Notes: generated by a model not told the origin, from the letters alone. Numbered from the stretch's first letter, positions 1 through 12,434 are shown. The stretch: 64,000 nucleotides of DNA from Euleptes europaea (GCF_029931775.1 NC_079322.1:57009853-57073852), one strand, 5' to 3'. Program-made: numbers and translations.

Positions 1-600
1 AAAGGTGTTTTTGTCAACCTGCAGATGGTCAAGGATCCAATACAAGCACAAGTCTCAGTACCTGTGGACTTCAGGGCCTGGATTTCAATAGGAATGTGTT
101 CAGTTTCAAAAATAAGCCCTCTCCAAAAACACCTGGTGCCTGCTCGCAAGGCCCCTGGCAAATTCCAGTCATACATGGATCCAGCCCACACTATATTTAT
201 TGCACTTGAATTACTTTCCCATCGGAGTGGCAAGCAACTCTCCTGAAGGGTTTGATCATCGGTTTGATCATACTGGTGATGCTTCTATGGTGAATGCCAC
301 AGCAGTTTCAGTACTGGGAAGACTGCACCACAAGATCCCTCTTTAAGCTTGGCATTTTTGTAACAGAATAATTAATCACAGAACAATAGTAATTTAGATA
401 TTCGTTCATAGGCTGCCTAAGGGGGTATCTTCTCTCTGTCGCTCCTTAGGCAAATGACTAGTCCTTGGAGATTATTTTTCTTCTCTCTCCAAACTACCTT
501 TTCCCCTGTTAGAAATTGCCTTTTATTATGTATACCTTCTACTGCAAACATAGCCCAGCTAATTTTAACACTGTTCACTTGCTACCTTCATCGCAATTGC
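1..600. other. No recognised feature
   Basis: The sequence is AT-rich and apparently single-copy. I see no exon, RNA gene or familiar repeat. Short ORFs here have no coding character. Confidence 0.5.
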
Positions 601-835
601 ATTTATTTATTTATTTATTTACATCTTAGTTTTCTCCTCAGTTAGGACTCAGAGCAGCTTAGAGCATCCTTTCCCCTCCTCCATTTACTGACATCAACAA
701 TCCTGTGAGGTAGGTCAGTCTAAGAGTATGTGACAGGCCCAAGGTCGCCCAGCAAACTTCCATGATAAATGTCAGGATTCCAACCCAGGCCTTCCAAGGT
801 TCTATCCAGGACACCATGCTGTCTACATTCAATGA
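601..835 (-). repeat. tRNA-derived SINE (MIR/CORE-like)
   Basis: Read on the minus strand, this has a tRNA-like head with a B-box-like GGGTTGGAATCC, then the motif around 'GGGCGACCTTGGGCC' and 'CCTCACAGGATTG', and ends in an ATTTATTT-type tail at 601-625. The same family recurs at 27222 and 32910. Confidence 0.7.
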
Positions 836-909
836 TGCCAACAATGGTGGATCAATTTATTCAGGCTGTGGTTTGGCACAGACATCATGTGAAACCACGG
901 TTTAATTAA

Positions 910-1114
910 TAGGGTTGCCAACCTCTAGGTGGTGGCTGGAGATCTCTATAACAACTGATCTCCAGCCAGTAGAAATCAGTTCACCTGGAAAAAATGGCTG
1001 CTTTGGCAATTGGACTCCATGACATTGAAGCCCCTCCCCTCTCCAAACCCCACCCTCCTCAGGCTCCACCCCCAAATTTTCCATGTATTTCCCAACCTGG
1101 AGTTGGCAACCCTA
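910..1114 (+). mobile_element. hAT-like MITE, TAGGGTTGCC family
   Basis: The element begins TAGGGTTGCC and ends GGCAACCCTA, a perfect 10-bp terminal inverted repeat. It is about 205 bp long with no coding capacity. Flanks 902-909 and 1115-1122 match at 6 of 8 positions, consistent with an aged 8-bp target duplication. At least nine copies or pieces lie in the first 25 kb. Confidence 0.75.
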
Positions 1115-3276
1115 CTAATTTAAACGTATGATTAGATTGATCAATCAAACATGGGCCAATTCATTGGGCACATCAAATCAATATCTTAAATCATGGTTTG
1201 AAGTTGCTTTATTAACCACAGTTAGCCTGAACTCCAATTTCATGTGATGTGTAAACAACCTAGCTTAATTCCAGCTTGTTTTCCCAGGCTGTCCTCACCA
1301 CTACATAAACTGGGATGCCTGACAGTTATTTTGTGGGGGAAGCAGGGCAAAGCACAAAGGCGATGGTATCAGATCTTTGTTGAGGCAAACCAGGACTTGA
1401 ATGATCTCCTGCAAGCCAACTCCTGCTTTCACAGACTAGCCACGGTTAAAATAAACCTTGTTTTCATCTGAACCTGGCCAATACTTATACCTAGAATAGC
1501 ATCATCCTAAACATCAGAAATAAGTCTCATGGAACTCAATCATTCTCAAGCTAAAGCTAGTCAATATATTTACCATGCTCTCAGCTGATGACATGATGTC
1601 CAGCAAGACAACTTGCCACTCCTACTGATTGTTACAAATTTAAATGATGCTGCAAGGGGTAAATTAAAAACAAACACACACACACACACACACAAAAACC
1701 TTTCCCTGGAGCTCTGGAGAACTAATCCCATAATCTACTGCTAGCTTCCTAAAGGAAAGATGTAGAAGTCAGTGCTTCGAAATGAGAACCATAGGCACAG
1801 ATGGCTAGATGGTTTGATAGAAGAACACTATGGTCAACCAATACAATCTTTTACCATGGGGAAACCATCACAGAATTTCTGAGGTGGACAATGTATGTGG
1901 TAAAACTTCTAAAATAACTGATATGTCACCTGAAAGCCAAAAGGTCGCTGTGATGCTGGCATCAAATATTCCTCATTTCCAAGGAAATGAATATGGGATT
2001 ACAGCCTTTCTTTTCAGAGCTGGGACTAGGCCTTGCTAACATCCCCATCACCCAAGGAGATAGCAAAAGCAGATTTTTCACACTTCCTATTCCCTTCCGT
2101 CATTCTCCACTGGAGCTTTCCCTCACTTTACAAAGCTGAGGGGGCCAGTCCTTCTCATTACTCACTTGCCAGCTTCTCCATATGGCTCTTCGTCTGTTTA
2201 ACAAGGGTTTTGTTCCTACAGTGCTTGCCATGATCAATCATATTTTAATTTAAGATTCTAAAAATGGGTTTCTAGACAAATGCTGTGAAATGAAGATGCT
2301 TTAATTGACTCTATGGATTGTTTCAGGCTGTCTAGTCGAAACTGGTATCAAAAGTGGAGCTGGAGAGGAAAGAACACTGATGTGCAAATAGCACATCACC
2401 CTGGAGGAAACAGCACATGCCTCGTCGTGAGAGAAGGGGGGGAGAAAATGTTAAAAGGGATGGATATCAATAACACTCTCCAAACTAAGTCTAATCTGAT
2501 AGAGTAGACAGAAGCAAGCATGCACCATGTAATGCACCCACTGCTCTGTGTGTAAAATAAATTAAGCAGAACCGTATGCATTTGCTTGATTAGAATAATT
2601 TATGGCAGCATGTGGAAGAACCTTAACTGAAATAGCCACCCACTGCTCCTCTTTGTTTATGCATGACTGTGCATGCACTGTCTCAGCCAAAGTATTCTGC
2701 CTTACATCACATGTGTAGCATTAATCACAGCTGCTTTCTCTGTCAGGTGAATTTTACATTGCTAGGTTATCCCAGGGAAGGGCTCAGTCACTTGATGCAA
2801 CACTCCCTCCTTCTCAGTCTGCTTGAAGTCTGATGCCATTGCTACTATCTTTAGCATTGTGTCACCTCATAGAACCAGGGTCCTCAACTTTGTGCTCGTC
2901 GTGGGTGCAATGATGGCCACCGACACCTTTTCTGGTGCCTGACAAGTGTTCCTAGGAAATGGGTGTGGCCAGGTAGGGCTTCTGATTGACTAGTGGAGAT
3001 TTGGTTGGCTGTGTAGATTTTTTTAATGTTGCTTTGGCAGCAGCTGCCACCACAGCACAAGAATCTACAGCGTATTACTGAAGTTAAGCTGCAGCGGTCA
3101 TTTTGTGGATGGCTCTGCCTCCTGTGGCAGCCAATTTGATGCCGCACCCACTATGCCCTCTCAGAGTTCCAAATGTGCCTACAGGCTCAAAAAGGTTCAG
3201 GAACCCTGCCATAGAAAGTACAGTGAGAAAAGTAAATGACGTACAGCAAGTGTATGCCTAGCTATACACATAGACA
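1115..3276. other. Mostly unique DNA with a (CA)n microsatellite
   Basis: I see no coding exon. A (CA)n run lies at about 1674-1694. The block 2520-2780 is repeat-free with homeobox-like TTAAT cores and looks more constrained than its surroundings, but this is only an impression. Confidence 0.4.
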
Positions 3277-3495
3277 TGAAGCAGTCTTATACTGAGTAAA
3301 ACCATTGGCCTATCAAGGCCAGTACTGTCTATTCTGACTGGCAGTGGCTCTCCAGAATCTCAGGCAGAAGTCTTTCATATCATCTACTGTGTGTATCTAC
3401 TACCTGTTACGTTTTAACCTGGAGATGCTGGGATTGAACCCGGGATCTTCTGCATACAATAAAGATGCTCTACCTCTGAATTATCGCCCCTCCCT
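3277..3495 (-). repeat. tRNA-derived SINE (second family)
   Basis: On the minus strand the head includes GAGCATCTTTATTGTATGC and the B-box-like GGGTTCAATCCC. The far end reads toward 'ACTCAGTATAAGACTGCTTC'. This is a common squamate tRNA-type SINE; a better copy lies at 10789-10987. Confidence 0.7.
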
Positions 3496-4118
3496 GAGGT
3501 CAATAAGTCATGAAATGAGAGGGCAATGTAGAGGAGCTCCATCACCTGCTTTGAGTAGCATCAGCTGTTACTTAAATGTGCTTAAAATTTAATGTACTAG
3601 GCCCAAAGAGTGATAGGGTATATCTAAAGATGCCGTTCTTCTGCTCAAGCTAAACAGGCCCAACCTTGAGCATTACAGAAAAAAGCCTTGAATGACAACT
3701 AAACAGCCTGGACATAATCTAGTACAAAGTTAAGCACACTTGAGCCAAAAAAAGCCACAGATGTGATGCTGATCATTGCTAAGTCCAGACTGGTTGTTTT
3801 TTTTTTCCAATGGAGGGGTAATTCTTTCAGACCAGACTCAAACTCCTGTCATATATTTACAAAGTATATATACCAATGTTACAGAAGCTCAAAGATAGTT
3901 ATAGTAATCTGGGCATGATCAACTAGATTGATTATTTAATCTGACATGTTAGGAGAAAATTCAGAAATAATGGTCTCTGGACAGGTGGCATATAAACTTT
4001 CCAAATAATTAAATAAATGGGAGAATTTGGAAACAAGGAAATGCAGCCTGAATTTGGACTGTCTGCCATCAACGATTAATCTGGCAAATCTCCACCTGCA
4101 CAATGCTTCCTTTAAATC

Positions 4119-4366
4119 TAGGGTTGCTAGGTCCCCCTGGCCACTGGAGAGGGATGGAGGGTAGGGTTACCAGATCCAGGTTGGGAAACTCCTGGAGATT
4201 CGAGGATGGATCCTGGGGAGGACAGGGATCTCAGTAGGGTACAATGCCACACAGTGCACCCTCCAAAGCATTCATTTTTTTTTTCCAGAGGAACTAATCT
4301 CTGTAGTCTGGAGATGAGCTGTAACATCGGGGGATGCTCAGATCCCACCTGGAGGCTGACATCAGT
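4119..4366 (-). mobile_element. TAGGGTTGCC-family MITE, broken or doubled
   Basis: A short terminal piece at 4119-4171 is followed by a second start (TAGGGTTAC at 4172) and a diverged body in minus orientation. It contains the family phrase around 'GGAGATGAGCTGTAAC'. It looks like two overlapping insertions or a rearranged copy. Confidence 0.55.
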
Positions 4367-4664
4367 CTCTCACATCTCTCTCACCATTCTCTCCTCTCAC
4401 ACACCTCTCTCTTGCTTTCATAGCCAGTTCCCCTCCCCATAAAACTTGACACTGGCCTTCACCTTGTCATTCAACCATCTGAAATGAGGTAACTTTGTGT
4501 ACAGTTCAGAGCTTCTCTGCTGTGGCACCCTGGCAGGGTCGCACCTTCCCCACATCCATTCCTTTGGGGCTGCGTCTCCTTGGTTTTCAATTGGGTTACA
4601 AATTATTCTTTCCAAGAATTTTGTATGGGTGTGTCTTGGCTGTTCTTCCCCCAGTGGTTTCTAG

Positions 4665-4875
4665 GGCCTTGTTTTAAGTTTTAAAATGTTCTGCTGACAT
4701 TTTAATTTATTATTTACCATGTGGTACTGTTGAATTTGCTGGTTTTTTAAAGGTCTGGCAGGCTGTCAGCTATAAACACACACACACATTTAATCCTATT
4801 TTATGTTTTTAATTTTTACTGTGAACTGCTTTAGGTGAAAAGAATAGCGGGAGAGTATAGAATACAGATGATTAA
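4665..4875 (+). repeat. L2-like LINE 3' tail fragment
   Basis: A T-rich stretch is followed by 'GTGAACTGCTTTAGGTG' and 'GGGAGAGTATAGAATACA', resembling the end of vertebrate L2-type LINEs just before the tail. No coding part remains. Confidence 0.45.
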
Positions 4876-6400
4876 ATGAATATCTCTTCTGGAAGTGTTT
4901 TGGTTGCTACATTACTCACAAAAATACCAAGTATAAAAGTCAACCAAAGGACAAGGAAATTGATCCAACAAGGTAAAAAAAAAATGAGACAAGACTATAA
5001 ACTCTGTATTTATAGGCAATAAGAAAGAATCTGGGGGAAATTTAATGTAAGTATATAAAACTTTAGATTGTATACAGTTAATACCAAATGCAGTTATCAA
5101 TTTTTCTCCTCTAAAAACAGATAAGAGGACAATAGCGATAATTACAAAGTAAAGAAAAACAAATTGGAAACAGATGTCCTGTTTGCCATTTTGCTCCATA
5201 ACGTGTCTGCGCAAAAGGGCTTTCCGAGCAAAGACGCTGAAGCTTAAACACCAGGGGATCATTTAAGAAACAATTACGGCAAATGACATCCTGAGGGGAT
5301 TAGAGTATTAAAAGAAAATGAAACTTAATAGGCTGAATTGACTTCACTTATTCCCTGAAATTTATTATGTTCATAAACCTTGGAACAAATACAGTAGTGT
5401 GGGGATAAACTATAGCTGGGGAGGCAGGCCCTTTGGTTTCATGTGCTGTCTGCAAAATCGGAACCGAAAGATACAAATGATATAACCTCTTCAGGGACAT
5501 TTCAACCATTTCAGAATTTGCCTCTGGGAGACGTTAACAACAGCAATCGCTCTCAAAATTTGGCACAGCTGTTGCTAATAAAAGAAACAGTTTCACAGAC
5601 TGAGACATCTGGGAATTATAAAGGCAAAAAAATAAAATTAAGGTTCAGTAAAGCAGTTGCATTTTGAATGAAATTCCAAAAAGCCATATGTGACATGCGT
5701 AGTCAAGTTTCATTGGATAGCCCTACAACAGCTGTAGGACTAAAACATCCAGTTCTTTACACATAGGGAGAGGAGACACTTGGGCTGGAATATTTTGAAT
5801 TATTCTCCCACTGTGGTTTTGAATTATTCTTCCACTTTGTTGGGATTTTAACATGTGTACTCACATCTTAAAAGTACCTGAATACTTCTTCACATAATGC
5901 CTAATTTAGAAGCAATCCATCAACAGACAATGTTGTAATGGATTTATGTTGAGGCTTAGGTAGCGAGCTTCTGCATTTTACTGCTTTCCTATTTCCTTTG
6001 TGTAGAAGAGAAAGCAGTACCCAGTTACCTTTTGAATCTCATCCAGAGAAGATGGGACTTTTCTATCTTTTTGAAATGCCATATGTTTAAGCTTAGTAAC
6101 TGCCAGAACTTTTCTGGCATGTTTAGGGAACTTAGCTATGTAGAGAGAATTTGTTGTTTTAACCTCCCGTGAACCTTTCCCCTAATTTTAGCAAGTAAAG
6201 ATTGTTTTTACTAAGACAAAAAGGATTTTGTCTATTCTTGTGTGCGTGTGAATTAATTGACTTTTGCTAAGCCTTAATCAAACGATCCTAAACCTCTGAT
6301 TAAAGAACTTTTCCCTAAGTGGAAGGTCAAGAATTCAACAATTTAGTTGTGAACAAATTTAAAAAGATAAGCCAGATGGAAAGCCTTTCAATGGGCATTG
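4876..6400. other. Repeat-free DNA, possible conserved noncoding block
   Basis: No familiar repeat or exon is visible. A 116-codon ORF on the minus strand (4912-5262) is Phe/Leu-rich, with no motif or splice context, and is probably chance. The block 5100-5720 is a candidate for conserved regulatory DNA on texture only. Confidence 0.35.
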
Positions 6401-6561
6401 TGTGTGCTATCAAGTCGCAGCTGACTTATGGACACCCCAGAGGGTTTTCAAGGCAAGAGGTGGCTCGCCATTGCCTTCCTCTGCAAAGTCTTCCTTGGCG
6501 GTCTCCCATCCAATTGTCAACCCTGCTTAGCTTCCAAGATCTGACGAGATGGTGCTATACT
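6401..6561 (-). repeat. 5S-rRNA-derived SINE with BovB tail
   Basis: On the minus strand a 5S-like head (AAGCTAAGCAGGG) is followed by a tail containing 'GTCAGCTGCGACTTGATAGC'-type BovB sequence. The copy is worn and partly deleted. The better copies are at 10089, 35867 and 42574. Confidence 0.75.
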
Positions 6562-6639
6562 ATTTAATTCCACATCCCACTCAATGGACATTATAGAGCC
6601 TCTATATTCACAGCTGTATAATGTATAATGTTAAGGGGG

Positions 6640-6833
6640 GGCATCCTCCAGTTGGTGGCTTGAGATCTCCCGCTATGACAAGTGATCACCAGCCGATAGA
6701 GATCAGTTCACCTGGACAATTGCTTTGGCAATTGCTCTATGGCATTTAAGTCCCTCCCTTCTCCAAACCCCACCCTCCTCAGGCTCCACCCTCAAATTCT
6801 CTATATATTTCTTAACCAGGAGCTGGCAAACCT
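6640..6833 (+). mobile_element. TAGGGTTGCC-family MITE, worn
   Basis: The body matches the family ('GATCAGTTCACCTGG', 'CCCACCCTCCTCAGGCTCC') and ends AGCTGGCAAACCT. The left end is damaged and begins in a G-run. Confidence 0.7.
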
Positions 6834-7196
6834 AATCAATCCTGAGGAGCCAAACCAAGTGATATCAGAGGAGACAGAGGGCAGTGTTTTGGGTACCACT
6901 AGGGAAGATGTGAGAATATGTATTTTTGTCCCCATGAGGGAAAGATAGGGTAATGAATTAAACTAAACAATGTTACTACACACATACACAAATGCACACA
7001 TACATGTGTCTCACTGATTGCCAAGAACAACCTTATTAGGTAGTTTAGCTTGGCCACTCGATTAATTAGATGACCAAAGAGAGATCTGAACTACTATTTC
7101 TCTGATCCATATTCAATACACTGCATAAAACTTGTTTTTAGGGTAAACGTACTCTATTACTGAAGGTGGCATCATTGCAAGAAAGTTGTTTGGTTA

Positions 7197-7370
7197 ACAG
7201 ATAGAACAAAATTTGAGTCCAGTAGCACCTTAAAGATAACAAAATTTTCCAGGCCATAAGCTTTCATGAGTCAAAGCTCACTTCACTCACTATCTGAAGT
7301 GAATTTTGACTCACAAAAAATGGTTCGGCTTTAAAGTGCTATTGGACTTGAATTATTCTACTACTACAGA
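7197..7370. repeat. Unclassified interspersed repeat ('tttgagtccagtagcacc')
   Basis: It starts TTTGAGTCCAGTAGCACC and ends with the near-inverse 'AAAGTGCTATTGGACTTGAA', so it is roughly palindromic. Related copies lie at 45347-45530, 61147-61185 and 61965-62125. The class is unknown to me. Confidence 0.55.
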
Positions 7371-8140
7371 CTAAACCAGCTACTAGCAAGAGTTTACAAG
7401 TCCCTCTTACCTCACAGTGGGACCAAATACACTTATGCAGAGAGCATCTTCATCAGAGAAAGATCCTTGTCAGTATTTTCTTTTACTACAATATCTATAG
7501 ATTCATCTTTTTGCAATAAACCCCTGTGTGTGTGTGTGTCTTCTCTGAATTCAGCAGAAGTGTTACTGCCGAAAATTAAAATGTCACTATTAATTTATAC
7601 CCTTCCTTTCCTCCCCGTCTGAATATATCTAAATACCAACAGCCATCCTTCACGCTTCTCCTGTTAAATACAATTTATTAGCAGCCCAGTTAAACCAAGC
7701 ATTTTTCATATCCTGGCTTCATTAATCATTTTTAAACTTGCTGTGTTTGTTGTTCCTGAAGCATGACAGGCAGGAGGGACCCTTCTCCTGTTTTTCTAAT
7801 CTCTAACAAATTGTATTATAGGAACATCCTCTGGGACTTTACAGCTTTGGACATGTCAGCCTTCATTTTTATAAATCCCTGTTTCCAGCCTTAAAAATCA
7901 GCTGCCGCAGCAGGCTAATGTTCCGCATACAACATTGCGGGCCAGGATGTCATTGCTCAAATGAAAAGCAATTACGTAGTGCAGTGGAATTAAACTCAAG
8001 GATACAAGCACATCCTCAGAACATTGACCACTTCAGCAGTGGAAGCAACAGAAAAATTGGAAATTAATATATTTAAATTTAGTTCACCTGTGGTACCCAG
8101 CATTTCCTGTCCTGTACTTTTGAAGCTGGGAGGGGAGACA
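7371..8140. other. Repeat-free DNA with possible regulatory block
   Basis: There is a short (GT)n at about 7517-7531. The block 7670-8000 is repeat-free with TAAT-type homeodomain cores and looks like candidate conserved noncoding DNA. No exon is seen. Confidence 0.4.
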
Positions 8141-8280
8141 GAATGGTATAGCCCAATCTTATCTGATCTCGGAAGCTAAGCAGGGTCAATCCTTGATTGT
8201 ATTTGGATGGGAGACCACCAAGGAATACCAGAGTTGCTATGCAGAGGAAGGCACTGCAAGCCACCTCTGTTAGTCTCTTG
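8141..8280 (+). repeat. 5S-rRNA-derived SINE, tail missing
   Basis: The 5S-like head is clear: ATCTGATCTCGGAAGCTAAG, then GGATGGGAGACCACC. The copy stops near TAGTCTCTTGCC, before the BovB-type tail. It is more 5S-like in the A-box region than the other copies. Confidence 0.8.
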
Positions 8281-10077
8281 CCTCCACTTTCTAGTGGAGA
8301 TGATGCATGTCTGCACTATAAAAAATATTTGACAGATATACCAAAAAGAAGCTAGAATTCAGAATATATCTGGACTCAGGGTCATAAAGGGCAACATCTT
8401 CCACTCTTGATTAATCTAAAATGAGGAAGTGGAGAGTACTGGCACGTCAGATTGTTTAATCCTAGATTTTGTTTTCCTCAGCAGGGAATCTGCAAGTTTA
8501 CATAAAAGGGTAAGACATCTGGAAGGAAAAGGAAGAGAAATCTTCAAAATAATGTAGTACAGTGAATGCTTCCTAATTACACTTAACACGAGTGCCACCA
8601 CTATAGCAGGATGAAGATATGAGCCAACTCGTAGTATGCTTTTCAGAATATGTATATTCTCCCACAGGTTTTATTGAGTTTGGAAACAAACAATGGTTTT
8701 TGTATAGGCTGGCCAAGCTTGAAAAGGACATAGCTTTCCATGGTGTGCATATGTATTTCTTTCGCCTCAAGGCCAATTGATACATTACACTATGCTTGTG
8801 TGTCCCACATATATCTGCCCTAGACCAGTTCATCAGATGTGTGCTGGGAGTTTCAAGTTCAGAGCTTAATTCCCCCAAGGTGCATGGGTCCAATGTAGAA
8901 CTGGACCATGGTGCCTCAGAGAGGGGCTTAAATGTCCCCTCTGCACTGTTTTCCTGATTTGAAAAGACCCCAGGGAGACACAATGAATTTCACTGGGAAG
9001 ATTGAAATGTAGTCCATTAGTGCCCGGAGATCAAGTTCTATGCATGGAACTCTGATTGATAGAACCATGGCAGGGAATAAGGATTTTGTATCATGTGACT
9101 TGGTCCTCACTATTGCTTCTTGTCCAAAATGTTTTGCAGGTTACGGCAGAAACAGTGGGATGATAAATCATATGTAGCACATAAGCAGTGACTCTAATTT
9201 CAAACCACCTCCAGCCTGTGAGGGAAAAAGTCATCTAAAACCCATCTCTAGTCTGCATACCCACCAACTGAGTACCTAGGATTCTAGGAAATCCTTGGGA
9301 GATTCACTATGCTCCTGAGCATATTTTCAGTGAAGTGATGCAAATTTGAGTGAAATGAATGGCATTTATTTCCATGTAAATACGTTTGGGATCGCTGAAG
9401 AAACAAAAACCTATTCCTTTTGCTTGGTTTGGAAAGCAATACTGTGGCAGTAGTTAAGTGACTAACAGCATTTGAATGTTGGTATTTGTTTGTATTTTTG
9501 TGTCCCAGAAGCAATTAATTTTTGTTGTTGTTAGAAGCCTGCTCACAGAAACCACCTTCGAACCTCAGATGAAAATAAAAACAAGGTTTGTCTCAAGGAG
9601 GCGGCGGCTACAGTGCTAGACACTCTGCAACAAGCCCCAACTCGTGTTTGGTCAGCACAGCTGAAAGGATCCCACCCACCCTACATATTTATTGTACAAA
9701 AAATATATAATTGCATTGTTTAATTACTTCATTCACTGAATAGGGATCTTGTCCTGAATGAAGAAAGGAGCCCTTATAGGTTAAGTCTTTAGAGAGCTAT
9801 GCATTCAACCAAACACCGGAAACCAGAATGAAAGGAAGCCATTTCCCTTAGGCAACTACTTTCTAGTCCGTACTTAACAGACTTGAGAATCACACTGCCA
9901 TAAAATGAGTTCCTGTCACTTTATTCTCAGATTATGCTGTGGAGAGTTTTGAATACATAAAGCACAATTATCTGTACCACCACGGTTAGGTCCCCATGTG
10001 CTTGTTGCCTGTATTCTCTAAGCACACTAACATAAGCAAGGTATTCTTGGGATGTTTCTAGATATTTCAGGTGGGCT
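8281..10077. other. No recognised feature
   Basis: About 1.8 kb of AT-rich, apparently unique sequence. Overlapping short minus-strand ORFs (8416-9110) show no domain or splice structure. Confidence 0.45.
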
Positions 10078-10088
10078 AAAATAACCAG

Positions 10089-10313
10089 GCCCTGACCTGG
10101 ATGGCCCAGGCCAGCCTGATCTCATCAGATCTCAGAAGCTAAGCAGGGTCACCCCTGGTTAGTATTTGGATGGGAGACCACCAAGGAATACCAGGGTTGC
10201 TGTGCAGAGGAAGGCACTGGCAAACCACCTCTGTTAGTCTCTTGCCATGAAAACCCCAAAAGGGGTCGCCATAAGTCGGCTGCGACTTGACGGCACTTTA
10301 CACCCACACACAC
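10089..10313 (+). repeat. 5S-SINE, complete, with perfect target duplication
   Basis: The head starts GCCCTGACCTGGATGGCC and carries the 5S internal-promoter-like AAGCTAAGCAGGG and TGGATGGGAGACC. The tail is BovB-like (GGGGTCGCCATAAGTCGG, CTGCGACTTGACGGCA) and ends in a (CA) run. AAAATAACCAG flanks it at 10078-10088 and 10314-10324, so the insertion is young. Confidence 0.93.
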
Positions 10314-10419
10314 AAAATAACCAGAGTGCATATTCTCCTGATCCATTTGTCAAAGTATTCCCATTCATCTTCAATAACTTTCTCCCCTGTGAGATTCACC
10401 TGTCCCCTTCTGTTGCCAT

Positions 10420-10690
10420 TTTCTGCCAGCAGTTGAAGACTTTTTTGTTTCGTTTGGCACTGCCTCAATGATCTTTCTTTCCTAACCAATGTTTTTACAT
10501 TTTGTGTGTATTTTAACTCTGTTTTTAATGCTTTTTAAAAAACAATTTATGATGCGTATTTGGGAGGGGGTGATTTTAATGGTTTTAAAAGGTGATTTTA
10601 TCATGTATGTTTCAAATTGTTAGCTGCCTTGGTGGCCCCTGTAAGGGCAGAAAGGTGGGAGATAAATTTTGTAATATATAAGAGACTGTG
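10420..10690 (+). repeat. L2-like LINE 3' end
   Basis: The segment runs from 'GCAGTTGAAGACTTTTTTG' through a T-rich tract to 'AGCTGCCTTGGTGGCCC' and 'GGTGGGAGATAAATTTTG', matching the end of vertebrate L2-type LINEs. It holds only a short remnant of coding sequence. Confidence 0.6.
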
Positions 10691-10788
10691 TGATAACAGA
10701 CTGAAAGGATATGCCGTGTTTGAAAGACAGCAGCATGCAGATTTTCTGGAAAGCTAACTTTGTTTATCAGGATACTAGATTGTTATTG

Positions 10789-10987
10789 CACATATGAAGC
10801 TACCTTTTACTGAGTCAGACCATTGATCCATCTAGGTCAGTATCTTTTTCTGAGTGGCAGCTGCCCTGCAGGGTTAAAGGCAGAAAATGGTCATTCCCAA
10901 CTCTTGCCACCTAAGAGGAGATACCAGGGGCTGAACCTGGGACCCTCTAGGTGCAGGGCATGTCCTCTGCCACTGAGCCACGGCTGG
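10789..10987 (-). repeat. tRNA-derived SINE (second family)
   Basis: On the minus strand the A-box region reads GTGGCTCAGTGGCAGAGG and the B-box GGTTCAGCCCC. It ends toward the 'ACTCAGTAAAAGGTAGCTTC' tail. This is the best copy of this family in the window. Confidence 0.8.
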
Positions 10988-12434
10988 TCTGCCTGTGTGT
11001 TTGTGGACTCTAATACCAACTGCTCAACTTTGTAAATGAAGATTAATGGGAAATCTCCATAACTCTCCAATAATCTCTCCTTTCATAAAGTACATTAGAG
11101 AGGCAATGAAGGTAGAAGAACTTGCCTGCCCAACATTCTAGATTTCTGTGTGAAAGCCTTTTTTGAGATGGAAGAAGTTTCAAAGTATTCCCCAAAGTCC
11201 AGTCTGAAGTGTTTTAGTCCAGCAAAGACTGCACCACATGATTACAAAAATGTAGTGCACCTCTCTGATAGTGCTATCCTAAGCAGAGTTACACCCTTCA
11301 AAATGCATTTACTTCAATGGATTCAATGGATTCCAATGTCTTTCAGCACTGTTAATTTGACTAAAATAATATTTAAAGACAAGTTAAATAACTTCATCTT
11401 CTTCCTTCTTCCCTTATTTTTACTTAATTAATTTTAAATCTACATTTAAATCTAACCTCCACCATGACGACGTGGGCCAACTCAATTGTGGTTGTTCCTT
11501 CTCGTTATTCTCATTTAAAATGAATTATGATCAATGTATAATGAGTGGCCAGCAGTATTCCATGTCTCATGAAGTTATTAATAAGCTCTCCTAACACATA
11601 CAATGTGATTCTTATCTTGACCCTTGATATCAGCCCGATGCAATTATATTTAATACAATGACGATAGACTACAAAGTGTAAACTTACTGACCATGCTTTT
11701 CAAGATTTCATTAACAAACCACAGCTGCGGCTAGCAAAGGAGAAAGAGCATGACACCTAGGAGGGGAAAATATCTTTAGTGCATAGCAAAGAGGAGAAAG
11801 TTGAACAGAACAAGTTTCTAAAGGATAACACTTGAGAAAAGTTCAAGCATTATAAATACCTGAAGTGAAGTCTTGGGTATTATTTATAGATATCAATTGA
11901 ATAAATCACGTTAGAAAGGGTTTTGATTTAAGGATATATAAGAATTCAGCATCCTCTAAAGGCTCTGTTGGTTCTTTAGTTGTATTAAGACAATTGAGGC
12001 CACCGCTCAACAGATCTCATACATTTTCCCTGCCCTGAGCAGGATGAACTATCTGCCCTTAGATTTCTTAGAGGCTAAAACTGAAAATGAACTGGTTTGT
12101 GTTCCATTTTCAGAGGCTAAAACAAGGAGTATCATCAAATAACATAACCTCATCCTGTCTTCTTCCTTTATTCACTCCACAATCTATGTTTCAACCAAAA
12201 CAACAAATAAGATCATTTTACATTTTTAAAGGATCATACATATGGATGTCTCAATTATTCTTGGAAAATTGCGGATGCTTCTTCTCTCCCCACCCCCCAC
12301 CCCCCGTGTTCCAAGTAATACACCATGCAGACAGGCTTTTGGTGACCACATTTTTCAATAGTTTTGTAGCCTTCTCATGTCTTTAAGCTATAGTTTTAAG
12401 AGCATTACTCCCTTTTCAAATATTATATATATAT
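10988..12434. other. Mostly unique DNA with one palindromic MITE
   Basis: The only repeat I recognise is at 11270-11345. The rest is AT-rich. A C-rich stretch lies at 12286-12306. No exon is seen. Confidence 0.4.
11270..11345. mobile_element. Short palindromic MITE ('atcctaagcagagttacacc')
   Basis: This contains ATCCTAAGCAGAGTTACACC and CTTCAATGGATTC. The family is roughly a perfect foldback in better copies; others here are at 56325-56418 and 61553-61637. Confidence 0.6.

Noticed and set aside
4912-5262. 116-codon membrane-like ORF
   Set aside because: Hydrophobicity comes from T-rich codons on the minus strand. There is no splice or homology support.
10089-10313. A 5S rRNA gene
   Set aside because: The 5S-like part is diverged, is followed by a BovB-type tail and is flanked by a target duplication. 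It is a SINE, as are the other 5S-like stretches.
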